Source: Biomphalaria glabrata (Eukaryota; Mollusca; Gastropoda; Planorbidae). Taken from it: DNA of 64,000 nucleotides. Shown piece after piece: positions 9,673-20,269 of the stretch; the first letter of the stretch is position 1; every line of letters starts with the position of its first letter. Location of the stretch: positions 2,654,951-2,718,950 of the forward strand of contig NC_074726.1 in assembly GCF_947242115.1 (NCBI RefSeq), written 5' to 3'. The notes under the pieces were generated by a model. The model saw only the letters and a program-made list of their open reading frames with translations, was not told where the DNA came from and ran no database searches. The position numbers and the translations under genes are program-made.

Positions 9673-12600
9673 GATACTAGAAAGAAGACATGTAATCCAA
9701 CTGCCAGCACCAAATTGGCAAAGAAGGTCTGTACAAGCCAATCAACACACAAACTCATGTTAGTATACATTAGGTTTATAGTAGACATAGTCATGCAGAC
9801 TGTATATTAGGATTTATGAGTACCATTCTTATCACACATAATAATAATTTCATTTAGAACGGTTAAGCAATGCAATGTAGGCTCTCAGTCTATACGCTTC
9901 CAGAACACCAGACATAACAAATAACAAGAAAACATTACTTTAAAAAAAAAAGCTTATATTAAGTGAAGGGAACGCACCGATCACTGCCATATCTCTAAAT
10001 ATTGCAAAATGTATCTTTCCTTTTTGCTATACGAAACAAAATTAAATAATTAGCATTAATTGATTAACTAATTGTTACTTTTTTTTTAAGGATTCACGTG
10101 TTGTCATTGAATAATATTTCAAAATGCTGTCTTTTTTTTTTCTCTGAATATTTTAATCAAACATAAAAGTTTTTAAAAAATTATTTAAGGGGAAAAAAAC
10201 TTAAAATCGCTGCCATATCTCTCAATACTCCAAGGTTTAACTCCCTTTTTCTATATAATAATAAATATAATCCCATGTCATTAATGGATGATCTAATCGG
10301 TTAATTTTAATTTAATTGATTCGTGTAGGCCTACTGTCATCGACTAGAAACAAAAACACAAAGTTTCAACTTGATCCGAGAATGGGAAGTGGGAGAAAAA
10401 AAATGTGCCTAAGTTTTGTACTAGACAGACACCTATTTAAAAACAAAAACAAACTCTCTAGGTCAGGAGTTTAACATTTTACCATCATAGGGGAGATATA
10501 TACACCGATCACACAAACTAAAAGACGTCAGAACGCTTTTGTTCTCTTAACAAAAAAAAAATTCTTAAATGAAGGTTAACTTTCTGATGCATACTGTTGA
10601 AGTATATCTGTACTTTGAGGCGCGGTGGCTGAGCGGATAGCGCTTGGATTCTGAACCGGGGGGGTCCCGGATTCGAATCCTGGTGAAGACTGGGATTTTT
10701 AATTCGGGATCCTTGGGCGCCTCTGAGTCTGCCCAGCTCTAATGGGTACCTAACATTAGTTGGGGAAAAGTAAAGGCGGTTGGTGCTGGCCACATGACAC
10801 CCTCGTTAAGCGTAGGCCACAGAATCAGATGACCTTTACATCATCTGCCCTATAGACCACAAGGTCTGAAAGGGGAACTTTACTTTACTAAATCTTTACT
10901 TATCATTTATTTGTTTCATTTATATCGTATAATTCGTTTGACCTTATCAGGGCCGGGCTTAAGTAAGTTGAGGACCCAGATCAGGAGTTTTGTGGAGGGC
11001 CATACAATTTTTCGAAAGTTTTAATAAAAATCTTCTTATGGATAAAAATACTTATATCGAAAAGCTTGCTATATTTTAGACCAGCGGTTCTCAACCTTTT
11101 AAGCTCGGCGACCCCTCTTTACTACCCCCCACTCTGCCGCGACCCCCCGCCATAACATACACAGCTATAGAAGAACACACTAAATATAATCCATATTTTC
11201 GATGGTCTTAGGCGACCCCTGACAAATCGTCAATCGACCCCTCAAGGGATCGCGACCCACAGGTTGGGACCCCCTGTTTTAGACGAAAGAAATAGAGTTC
11301 TAGTTAATTTAATCTCACTTTCCTTTTAAAAACTATTTAATATGCATATTTTAGTTTAAAAAGTATATATTTTTAGGTTAAGCCTTTGGTAGGCACGCGG
11401 TGGCCGAGCGGTAAAGCGCTTGGCTTCTGAACCGGGTGTCCCTGGCTCGAATCCTAATGAAGACTGGAATTTTTTATTTCAGGATCTTTGGGCGCCTCTG
11501 AGTCCACCCAGTTCAAATGGGTACCTGACATTGGTTGGGGAAATGTACAGGCGGTTGGCCGTTGTGCTGGCCATATGACACCCTCGTAAGCCGTAGCCCA
11601 CAGAATCAGATGACCTTTACATCATCTGCCCTATAGACCACAAGGTCTGAAAGAGGGAACTAGACACACTGTCGTAATTGGGAGCTGTATTTAATTATTC
11701 AGAGCATGCTATAGTCATAAACTTCTAAATCGAGACATTTTTTGCCTGCCGTAAAATGCGAAAAAAAAATGTTTGAAATTCGGTTATATTTTTCTTCTCT
11801 TTTATGGAGGCCCCTTTCTTGTGGATGTACCAGGGCTGTTACCACGCCTGCCCTCCCTTAAATCCGCCCCTGGATCTTATAATGTATTATTATGTGTAAA
11901 GCACAATTAGAGGGACAGTAGATGCCCCCCCCCCCCACACCGGATAATTCCTGTACTTTTCACTACTTCAGATTTTTAAAAAAAAGTTCTGTTGCGCATG
12001 CGTCATGGTTGCTCTATTAACTTAGGCGGTCTAATCAAAAGGAAGGCTACTATCAATACCTACTCAGCGACTAAATTTAGAAATGTGCTCTAAAAATAGA
12101 ACATGGTCTTTTCCCAATCGATTATCGATGTCTTTATAAGAATACATTTTCGATATGTCGTTGGACTGAGCCGTGGCAGTGTGGATATCTTCAGAGCCCA
12201 AAGCTGATGAGCTAATAGTCGCAATGGAATTTGTGACGGTCTGCATTGCTAACTCGATACTCAGTCTTTTTACCTTTTTTTTATTTTACTTTCTGTAAGT
12301 GAAACAAATTAGTACATTCAATGTACTTTTACTGCAAAATACTAATTTAAAGAAAAATATTTTTTTTAAGACAAAGCTTAGCTAAGGAGAAGAACTCATC
12401 AATTACACCTATATCTCTCAATAATATAGAATTTATTTCCCTTTATCAATATCAAACGAAGGAATTAATTAATAGTAATTATAACTAATTTGTTAATTTG
12501 TTTTTATTGATTCATATATTGTCTACGCCAGTGAATAATTGTGTAAAGTTTCAACTTGGTCCAAGAATGGGTGTGGGAGAAATAACGTGTGCACAACTAT

Positions 12601-12745
12601 TTTATCAGACAGAAAGACAAGATGAGTTGATAAAAGTATTGTACAATTGTACCTAGACCTACATGTTTGTAATCTTCATAACAAAGAATTTTCACCAATT
12701 ATTCCAATTTTATAGTTAGAGGCAAAGTATGTTTTTAATTTACAT

Positions 12746-12812
<67 letters not shown>

Positions 12813-15800
12813 CATTATCTTTCTATTTTTTCCCAGCGGTGGCTGAGTTTTAAAGCGCTTGGATTCCAAACTGGGGGTCCTGGGTGCGAATCCTGGGGAA
12901 ATTTCGGGACCTGTCGGGCTCCTCAAGGCCACCTAACTCGAATGGGTACATGACATTAGTTGAGGAAAAGTAAAATTGGTTGGTCGTTGTGCTGGCTACA
13001 TGACACCCTTGTAAAACAGATGACCTTTACATCATGTGCCCTATAGACCGCATGTTCCGAAATGGGAACTTTCTCTCTCTCCCCACTCTCCTCTATCTCT
13101 TTCTCTCTCTTTCTCTCTCTCTCTCTCTCTGCCTGTCTCTCTTAATAACTCGCTCTGTTTCACTTTATTCTTAGCATAAAACTTGCTAGCAAATAATTTA
13201 TACATCTCTTTAAAAAACGGAATCGCTATCTTATTGTTAAAAAAATTGTTTTTTTTTTTTAATCAATAATCTCGACTGGAATCTCGTTCTTTGTTAAACT
13301 ATGTATAGATAAAGGGCAAATACTTTTTTTTCGTTTTGTAGTTCTGTAATATGAAGTGTCTGTGTGATAGTTCCCCCTCTTCTAGCACACCACGTAGTGA
13401 TAATGCAGAAATATATACCTCTGACACACACGTAGGCCTATGACGATATGTTTTAATAAACATTTTTCTGTAGAAGAAACTGTTGGTACTTACTTAGAAG
13501 ACATTTAAATCACAAATTGAACAGGTTCCATACACGATATGTTACGTAAGTAATTATTGGTTATATTACACATTTTCATATTCCACGATTGTCTATCACA
13601 CTGTCTTTATAAACATGTAAGTACAGCTGACTTTAAAAAGAAATAATAATATTTTTTAATGTAAACAAAAAAGTAAAAAATATGTATTGAAAAAATTATT
13701 TTTTTTTAAAGTACACCTGATTTAACAATTAGAATATTTGTTTCTTGAACATTGTTGGACAATAATAATATTGTAATTATACATAAACCACAGTCAGCAG
13801 ACTCGGTGGCTGAGTGGCTAAGTGCTTGGCTTCTGAACCAAGGTGGATCGAATTCTGGTGAAGACTGGGATTTTTAATTTCGGAATCTTTAGGGCGCCTC
13901 TGAGTCCACCCAGCTCTAATGGGTATCTGACACTAGTTGGGGAAAAGTAAATGCGGTTTTTCGTTGTGCTGGCAGCATGACACCCGCAGATGACCTTTAC
14001 ATCATCTGCCCTATAGATCGCAAGGTATGAAAGGAAATAGGAATGTACAGAATTCGAGCTCGGACCAAGCAGTCCAAAGCGTAGGCCGTTTACTATAACC
14101 ATCTGTAAATTTGCGTTGTGGACATTATTTTAAAAAATGTCAATATTTGAATATTGTTAAGATACTTCCCTCTTTTCTGTTTGTTTCAGTGTGAATCAAA
14201 AATTGTCTTACGATATTTTTCATTGTCACAAAATTGTGCTGAATTCTCTTCAGAACCCTTAACAGTTCATTTGTCAAAATGACACAAATATAGTAAAAAT
14301 ATAAGTATCATCGCAAGTTGGTAAAGTTAAATATTTTACATACATTTTACACCTCAAGGGAGCAGGAGCAGATGGAAAGCTAGAGACAGTTGCAGCCGAC
14401 ACTAAGAAACTGCCCACTAAGGTAAGCAGTTTAGTTTGCACATTTATTTCAGTATAAAACTATGAATGCTGATATATTTCTCTTTAGAAGTATTATAAGT
14501 CCATTTGCCAAAATTACACAAATATGAAAAAAAAATATAATTATCGCAAGTTGGTAAATCCAAACATTTTACACTCTAAGGGAGCAGGCTTAGAAGAAAA
14601 AACAGTTACATTTGCAGCAGACGTCGCGGAACTGCCAACCAAGGTGAGAAGTGTAACTGATTATTTTAATGCATTTTGGTTAAACTTGATTGTAAAAATC
14701 TAAATCTAATCTAAATCTTCTATGTGTCGGGATGTTCCTTCAGAGTTGAACGATAATTAACTTCCTAGTCCAAACCTCCCGCAGGACGACGGGAGCGGAC
14801 AGGGTTTGAACCCGGGACCCAGAGACCTCTTGTAAGACAATATTTAATCCTACTAAAGGAAAGAACAAAGTTTATCGGTGGGTGTGCAATTTATTTAGCA
14901 TGGTACAATGAATATATTACATAAATAGGCCCATTTTATATACTTTCACATTATATTATCCTACAGTAGCGCAAGTGTCAAACAAAGATGTAGTGTCAAA
15001 CTCAACAAGAAGTCCGTCTTTCAAAACTTTACTTGTGTTAGGATTTCATATTATGAGAAGACGAATTCTAAGCGAGCTCTATCTCGCAATGTTAATGTTA
15101 GAAAAGAGAATGGATACAAAATAAAATCGGGATCGTTAAACTGTTGCTCCAGACAGCTAGTCCAACTAAGCAATTGTCAAACTGTTGCTCCAGACAGCTA
15201 GTCCAACTAAGCCATTGTCAAACTGTTGCTCCAGACAGCTAGTCCAACTAAGCCATTGTCAAACTGTTGCTCCAGACAGCTAGTCAAACTAAGCCATTGC
15301 CAAACTGTTGCTCCAGACAGCCAGTCAAACTAAACCATTGTCAAACTGTAGTTCCAGACAGCTAGTCCAACTAAGCCATTGTCAAACTGTTGCTCCAGAA
15401 AGCTAGTCCAACTAACCAAATGTCAAACTGTAGTTCCAAACAGCTAGTCTAACTAAACCAACGTCAAACTGTAGCTTCAGACATCCAGACAGCTAGTCCA
15501 ACTAAACCATTGTCAAACTGTAGCTCTAGACAGCTAGTCCAACTAAATCACTGCAGACGTATTAATTTCTTACTGCATAACTTGATTGACAACTGAACCA
15601 ACATCTGTTTCAATAAAATTATAGATATACGCAGAAATACAAGTGTAGCCTAATTCTAAGATGTCCACCATACTAGACAACGTACAACTCATAACAAAAC
15701 AAAAATAAGCACACATCCTTTTCTCCAACTTTAACCCTAACCCTTTCATTAACCCTTTCTCCCCTTTTTATAAATTCGTCTCTTGTAACATGACTGTTTC

Positions 15801-17869
15801 ATCAAAAATCCTCAACTAATACAAACGCACACACAAGCACACTCACACACACTCATTACAATACTAAATCTAAGTGGTAACTTGCACGTTTACAGGCCTT
15901 GTTTAATTTCTCTCTATAAAAAAATGAAGAAAAGAATAGAAAGTAGAATCAATAAAAATTGGACCAGCTCACATCCCAATTACAAGATAAAGGACGCCTA
16001 TCATAAGCTATTGCGACATGACCAACGCACAATTTTTCGACTCAAAACTGGACATAACAGAACGAGACAGCGTATGCTCCGGAAACTAAAATTTAAATTT
16101 TTCATTGTGGCGCATCTCAAGAGAATGGTGACCATATCCTTCTTAGCCGCATACTTTATAAAGAGGCCCGAGCAAGACTGTAGCCCGAAACCCTCCTATA
16201 GAAGAAAAACTATACGGACAACTGCCTGATCTGGAAACTACTGCGTGGTTCATCTCAGATATAGGATTACTGATCTAAACTGCCTGATCTGGAAACCACT
16301 GCGCGGTTCATCTCAGATATAGGATTACTGATCTAAACTGCCTGATCTGGAAACCACTGCGCTGTTCATCTCAGATATAGGATTACTGATTTAAACTGCC
16401 TGATCAGGAAACCACAGCGCGGTTTATCTCAGATATAGGATTACTGATTTAAACTGCCTGATCAGGAAACCACTGCGCGGTTCATCTCAGATACAGGATT
16501 ACTGATCTAAACTGCCTGATCAGGAAACCACTGCGCGGTTCATCTCAGATACAGGATTACTGATCTAAACTGCCTGATCAGGAAACCACTGCGCGATTCA
16601 TCTCAGATATAGGATTACTGATCTAAACACTCCCAACATGAAAAAGGAAAACGAAGAAGTTTAATATAGATTCAACATACCCTTTACTTAAATACAAAAC
16701 AAGACTGCTTCTGCTAAGAGATAAAGGCCATTAGAAAGCCCCATTGTTTCACAAATCTTTTAATTCCGTTTCTGTCCCATGTTAGCCATCTGGGAACTAA
16801 TACATAAATAATGTCATACATTCTCTGTTAACAGGACTTGGACATACAGCCAAAAGTACTTAGCGCTGGGAAGAAAAAAGCTCATAAGGTCAGTATAAAA
16901 AAGTGAAATGCACATGTGTTTGTCGATGCTAATTTTTAACACACGGTCAAATAAGAAAGCAAAAGAAATATAGTTGGTGAATGTGGCAAGGTGTGAGATT
17001 ATTTCTTATACAGATATAATTACCACTCTTTGATCATATTGTATGTTTTTGTAGCAGGTGAAAAAGGAGAAATCAAATAGTGCAAGTGTTGAAACAAAAT
17101 CTAAACATAAGGTTAGTTTCAGAATAATTCAACAACATATTATTACTATTTTGCTAGAAACGAACAAGCAGTCATTCTCCGGCACTGCCAGGGTCGAGTT
17201 TCGTTAAAAAAAGAAACAAAAAAGAGTCCCTTTTAGCGGTGTCCACTGAGGAAATTTTGTGGTGATGTGGCAGGTCTGCAGCAGTACAGCGCCCTGACAG
17301 GCAACGAGAATCTTCTTAGAAAGGTTAAGGGTCTTGAAGGTGCCTGTGAGGTCAGTTGTCATTATCCCTTCATTTGGGCATATTGTTTGTTTTTTTTAGA
17401 CAATTTCCATAACCGTTTAATCTTCATGCTCATTATTATTATTATTATTATCAGAGAAAGAGCCATATAAAGGCCTATATATGTTATTAGAAATGTTCAT
17501 ACATTAATACATATCTAGGGGGCGCGTTGCCTGCTTGTTAAAGCGCTTGGCTTCCGAACTGAGTGTTCCGGGGTTTGAATCCTGGTGAAGTCTGGGATTT
17601 CTAATTTTTCATGAGCTCGCCCAGCTCTAATGGGTACCTGGCATTAGATGGGGAAAAGTAAAGGCGGTTGGTCTTTGTGCTGACCAAATAACACCCTCGT
17701 TAACCGTTGACCACAGAAACAGATGACCTTTACATCATCTGCCCTATAGATCGCAAGGTCTGAAAGAGCGACTTTATAGCGACATATCTAAAACTAGAAG
17801 GTTTTTTTTTTATTTCGTATACAGAATACTGAAGTATTAATAAGCGAAGTAAAAAGTGAAGTATTGTAA
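9673..17869 (+). CDS. micro-exon gene encoding a Lys/Glu-rich protein (3' part)
   Basis: Six short exons were read from splice signals. They are 9673-9726 (DTRKKTCNPTASTKLAKK), 14359-14421 (starts GAGADGKLET, ends KLPTK), 14581-14643 (starts GAGLEEKTVT, ends ELPTK), 16835-16888 (DLDIQPKVLSAGKKKAHK), 17058-17111 (VKKEKSNSASVETKSKHK) and 17825-17869 (NTEVLISEVKSEVL, then TAA). Internal exons are 54 or 63 nt, all in phase 0, and each ends in AAG before a GT donor (gtctgt, gtaagc, gtgaga, gtcagt, gttagt). Each follows an AG acceptor. The protein is hydrophilic and Lys-rich with no domain I know. Exons 2 and 3 are duplicates. The start exon is not identified, nor any signal peptide. Skipping any internal exon keeps the frame, as in the secreted micro-exon genes of schistosomes, though no homology to these is implied. 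Other possible exons: 18090-18145 and 20126-20158. Confidence 0.5.
9962..10440 (+). repeat. two copies of interspersed repeat R2
   Basis: Copies at about 9962-10180 and 10195-10440 share GCCATATCTCT, a run of TTAATTGATT and, in the second, AAGTTTCAACTTGATCCGAG, AATGGGA-GTGGGAGA and a CAGACAGA end. A better third copy is at 12395-12625. Minus-strand fragments lie at 31443-31510 and 49158-49245. The class is unknown; the terminal CAGA repeats suggest a retroposon tail. Confidence 0.65.
10618..10880 (+). mobile_element. tRNA-derived SINE family 1
   Basis: The tRNA-like head has an A box (TGGCTGAGCGGATAGCGC) and a B box (GGATTCGAATCC). The body is GAAGACTGGGATTTTTAATT ... CAGCTCTAATGGGTACCT, and the 3' part is CAGATGACCTTTACATCATC ... 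AAGGTCTGAAAGGGGAAC. This is the best-preserved copy in the window. Confidence 0.9.
11082..11276 (-). mobile_element. SPIN-like hAT MITE, 195 bp, with 8-bp target duplication
   Basis: The element is bounded by inverted ends CAGCGGTTCTCAACCT and, reverse-complemented, CAGGGGGTCCCAACCT. It is flanked by a perfect 8-bp duplication, TTTTAGAC (11074-11081 and 11277-11284), the target length of hAT transposons. Read on the minus strand it carries GTGGGTCGCGATCCCTTGAG and CAGGGGTCGCCTAAGACCAT, the arrangement of SPIN-type hAT elements as I remember them. There is no transposase. Confidence 0.8.
11392..11660 (+). mobile_element. tRNA-derived SINE family 1
   Basis: The A box (TGGCCGAGCGGTAAAGCGC) and B box (GGCTCGAATCC) are followed by the same body and the ATGACCTTTACATCATCTGC tail region as 10618-10880. 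Confidence 0.9.
11661..12060. other. intergenic/intronic, no gene seen
   Basis: It includes a C-run (11928-11940) and phrases such as CCCTTAAATCCGCCCCTGG that echo old dispersed repeats. No exon is recognised. Confidence 0.4.
12064..12246 (-). CDS. possible minus-strand exon, unidentified
   Basis: The minus frame MQTVTNSIATISSSALGSED ... DIDNRLGKDHVLFLEH ... KFSR has balanced codons and composition unlike the AT-rich surroundings. No good upstream acceptor or start-exon context was found and the family is not recognised. It lies antisense inside the long intron of the micro-exon gene. It may be a nested gene exon or a retrocopy. Confidence 0.22.
   Translation of the reverse strand: MQTVTNSIATISSSALGSEDIHTATAQSNDISKMYSYKDIDNRLGKDHVLFLEHISKFSR
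12395..12625 (+). repeat. interspersed repeat R2, best copy
   Basis: It runs from about TACACCTATATCTCTCAATA through AAGTTTCAACTTGGTCCAAG and GGGTGTGGGAGAAATAACGT to a CAGACAGAAAGACA end. It is homologous to the copies near 10 kb. Confidence 0.65.
12746..12805. repeat. CT microsatellite
   Basis: About 60 bp of CT directly precede a SINE family 1 copy. A second CT-rich run lies at 13070-13142, immediately after that SINE. Confidence 0.95.
12834..13062 (+). mobile_element. tRNA-derived SINE family 1, diverged
   Basis: The head (AGCGGTGGCTGAG ... GGTGCGAATCCTGG) and the tail region (ACCTTTACATCATGTGCCC) are recognisable; the body has lost segments. It sits between two CT microsatellites. Confidence 0.85.
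13798..14035 (+). mobile_element. tRNA-derived SINE family 1
   Basis: The head is GACTCGGTGGCTGAGTGGCT, the B box is decayed (GTGGATCGAATTC), and body and tail match the other copies. Confidence 0.85.
14263..14655 (+). repeat. tandem duplication of a micro-exon with its flanking intron
   Basis: Both units contain CATTTG-CAAAAT-ACACAAATAT, then TATCGCAAGTTGGTAAA, then TTTTACAC-CT-AAG, then the 63-nt exon starting GGAGCAGG. The exons are 14359-14421 and 14581-14643, 222 bp apart. The similarity extends through the upstream intron, so the exon was copied by tandem DNA duplication. Confidence 0.85.
14735..14835 (-). mobile_element. tRNA-derived SINE family 3, fragment
   Basis: On the minus strand it has a B-box-like GGGTTCAAACCCTG and the body (CTGCGGGAGG ... 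TAATTATCGTTCAAC). Other copies lie near 28, 30, 42, 47 and 50 kb. Confidence 0.65.
14840..15135. other. intronic, nothing recognised
   Basis: AT-rich DNA without exon signals. Confidence 0.4.
15136..15553. repeat. 41-bp minisatellite, about ten copies
   Basis: The unit is TGTCAAACTGTTGCTCCAGA followed by CAGCTAGTCCAACTAAGCCAT. The later copies vary (GTAGTTCC, GTAGCTCT) and one has an 8-bp insertion. A lone similar unit occurs at 26127-26156. Confidence 0.95.
15900..16245 (+). mobile_element. LINE C-terminal fragment (I/Jockey-type tail, family F)
   Basis: The plus frame contains NYKIKDAYHKLLRHDQRTIF and RLKTGHNRTRQRML, the typical tail of LINE proteins that follow the 'DQ-x-x-IFRLRTGHNR' pattern. 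After decayed sequence it ends YGQLPDLETTAWFISDIGLL and a stop. The zinc-ligand region between is broken by stops and small deletions. It is 5'-truncated. Confidence 0.65.
16221..16626 (+). repeat. 58-bp minisatellite, seven copies, made from a LINE C-terminus
   Basis: Starts at 16221, 16279, 16337, 16395, 16453, 16511 and 16569 give exact 58-bp spacing. Each unit repeats the LINE coding end, ACTGCCTGATCTGGAAAC ... TCATCTCAGATATAGGATTA, including its stop. Copies 4-7 share CTGATCAGG against CTGATCTGG in copies 1-3. Confidence 0.95.
17519..17770 (+). mobile_element. tRNA-derived SINE family 1
   Basis: The head is GCGTTGCCTGCTTGTTAAAG with GGGTTTGAATCC; the body is partly deleted; the tail region is CAGATGACCTTTACATCATC. 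It lies in the intron before the terminal micro-exon. Confidence 0.85.
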
Positions 17870-18372
17870 CAATTAAATCATATAACCCAAAATTTCTGTT
17901 CACTTTTTAGCCCAGGAATTTCAAATTTATAATCTCTCTAATCGAGACGACAGTTCAAAGTGCAAACCACACTACCACGCAGACATCCAGGCAGATCTTA
18001 CATTGGCTACACATTTTTATTGTTGTTTCTTTAAAATATTTCATTTTGACATACTAATACCATGAATACACCCTGGTTCATGTTTCAGAAGAAACATAAA
18101 ATCTCGAAACTTGAAAAAAGAACGCTCTTTTCATTAATTTTAGCAGGTAATCCACTTTTTTTGTTAGCTTGCTACCAATTACATATGTTTCTTTTTTTTT
18201 TAAGACAAAAGGCTGTTTCGTTCTTGTGTGTTTATGTAGATTAATCCGTAAGCTGTAAACAGCAATTGTAAAGCGCATACAGGCTTAATATCAGTTTAGC
18301 GTCATTCAAATTATAATCAAGATAAGCTCAGAGAGGATGATATTAGCCATGTAAACGAGATACTATAGAAGA

Positions 18373-18507
<135 letters not shown>

Positions 18508-18510
<3 letters not shown>

Positions 18511-18690
18511 TGTCTTTGAGTCCGAAGATTAATGAGGAATGTAGTATTTCCCGTGGATACGCAGCCCCAGCTGCGACCTACATATTTTGCCCCAACTCAC
18601 TCAGGCATAACCATTGTCCACCGGTGGTCAATTTAGATTTTCATTTCGCCGTCTACGTCTGAACTCGGCAGCTGATTTTCTATTGGTCTG
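18508..18690 (+). repeat. interspersed repeat (partner of 8985-9170)
   Basis: It shares GAGTCCGAAGATTAA, TTTCCCGTGGATACGCAGCC, GCTGCGACCTACAT and CACCGGTGGTCAATTTAGAT with the first copy. Confidence 0.65.
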
Positions 18691-18723
18691 AATATATATA
18701 TATATATATGACTAATCATCATA

Positions 18724-18867
18724 GAAGGCCTGAACACTGACCTGCAACGTCGCAAACTGTGGGCAGTGGCGACCAAAATCTCGCTGCCCTGCCTCATATC
18801 TGAACGACGTTGCTACGAGCTTAAGGTTCTCCACTGCCCACATGCTGTGACGTCAGTTTTGAGGTCT
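18724..18867. mobile_element. palindromic fold-back MITE
   Basis: The left arm (AGGCCTGAACACTGACCTGC ... CTGTGGGCAGTGG) and right arm (CCACTGCCCACATGCTGTGA ... TTGAGGTCT) are inverted. It is homologous to 5214-5346, and similarity includes a little flank (ACGATTRGTCTC). Confidence 0.65.
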
Positions 18868-18894
18868 ACTGTAACGATTAGTCTCTGTTCACCC

Positions 18895-19030
18895 AACCCT
18901 AATACGTACTTCACATTTTTTAAAAATTGAGTCACATTATCTGGGGAAACAAATTGTTGGTCGTTGTGCTGGTCACATAACACCCACGTAGACAATATGC
19001 TGTAGAAACAATCATTCGCCTCAATGACCA
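18895..19030 (+). mobile_element. decayed SINE family 1 body
   Basis: TCTGGGGAAACAAATTG, TTGGTCGTTGTGCTGG and CACATAACACCCACGTAG match the SINE 1 body. The head and most of the tail are missing. Confidence 0.5.
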
Positions 19031-20265
19031 TTTATTACTTTTTAGTGACTAAAAAAATATGACATTTCTGATTCTAACCAGAATATTATGTTTTTATTTT
19101 TTAAATCTAATGCTTTTAAATCAAAAGTTTGTAAATCTAATAATTGTAAATCTAATGCTTTTAAATCTGATGTATTCGCAACGGTGTCAAAAAAAAATCT
19201 TTTAAACTATAAGGTGATACATCTAAACCTATATGCCTTGATTAAATGTAACAGCCATCTTCCTGTTTCTAGGAAATGCTTTCAGATTTAAGCAAATGAG
19301 GAGCCTATAAGACAGCCTAGTTGTATTAGAAATATGCCGAAAGCCATCGACTACAAAATCAATTAAAAATGCATCTGATATCACTTGAACACAAAAATGA
19401 CCTAACGAGGGGGTGTTATATAAAAAAATGTCTTTCCCAAACATAAAATCTTACAAACAATTTACCCTTTAAATTACTATTACTTCACATCTGGAAGAAG
19501 TTGTTGACTCTCTATTCAATCTAGATCTAGAATAGAAAGATGGTAAAACTCCTTTATTCCACTTTCCGTTGGGTTGTTATAAAGTAATTTGTCGTCACCG
19601 ACTAGTAGCCTACACAGAGGCCCAAGTTATAAAGCTCTGGCCTATACATGTTTTCATTTGTGAATGATGTTCCTATTTGCATCTATATTAATGCTGAGGT
19701 GCGCAATTGTAGTCAAACTCAATTTCCATGCACTGGAATAGCTGTTTATGACTGTGCGTGTATATTTGAAAAGTAGTATTAATATTAAAATAGATTTAAA
19801 CTTAAATAGCTTTAAACTGCTTTGCATATTCTCAATTTAGATGTGAACTGGAGTTCTATACAGAAACAGATGAGAGAACAAGATTTCCCAGAAAGAGAAA
19901 CGACTGAATATGAACATAAGCTAAAAAAATATTTACATATAAAATAAAATGAAAACACACAATACCAACTTCGTTTGTATTTGATAATTAATTTTGTTAT
20001 TTTTTTTGATCCTCCATATATTTATAGTGTCGCTTGTAAGAATGGTAGATCTTTTGACTGAAGTTAAGACTTATAACAGTTAATATTTAATCAAACTTCC
20101 ATGCTATTTTTTTTTTTTATTTAAGACACTGGCCTCCCCAAACAGCAGTCCCAATGAGGTCAACATAAGAGTTATGAAGATATTCTCAGTAGCCTCTTTA
20201 AGGAATCTATAGGCATAGTAGGAAAATACGAGCTGTAGACTGCTTTCATTGGCTTACAGCAGGGA
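19031..20265. other. AT-rich, one possible micro-exon
   Basis: Mostly featureless. At 20126-20158, after a long T-run and AAG acceptor, 33 nt encode TLASPNSSPNE in phase 0 before GAG|gtcaac. This could be a further micro-exon of the gene ending at 17869, but the donor is weak. The repeated TAAATCTAATG...TTTAAATC phrases at 19105-19170 are low complexity. Confidence 0.3.
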
Positions 20266-20269
20266 CGGC

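Noticed and set aside
10618-10700. A functional tRNA gene
   Set aside because: A and B boxes are present, but the sequence continues into a shared body and recurs in at least six places, so it is a SINE head. The anticodon stem is not well paired. The same applies to SINE families 2 and 3.
12729-12953. Leu/Ser and Arg/Glu open frames
   Set aside because: By-products of the CT microsatellite running into a SINE head.
15725-15760. Telomere-like CCCTAACCC
   Set aside because: Only one to two units here and at 59327; far too short for an interstitial telomere.
17258-17350. Exon of the micro-exon gene (LQQYSALTGNENLLRK)
   Set aside because: The AG/GT borders exist, but the only open frame is not phase 0 and would break the reading frame of the flanking exons; it looks more like repeat DNA.
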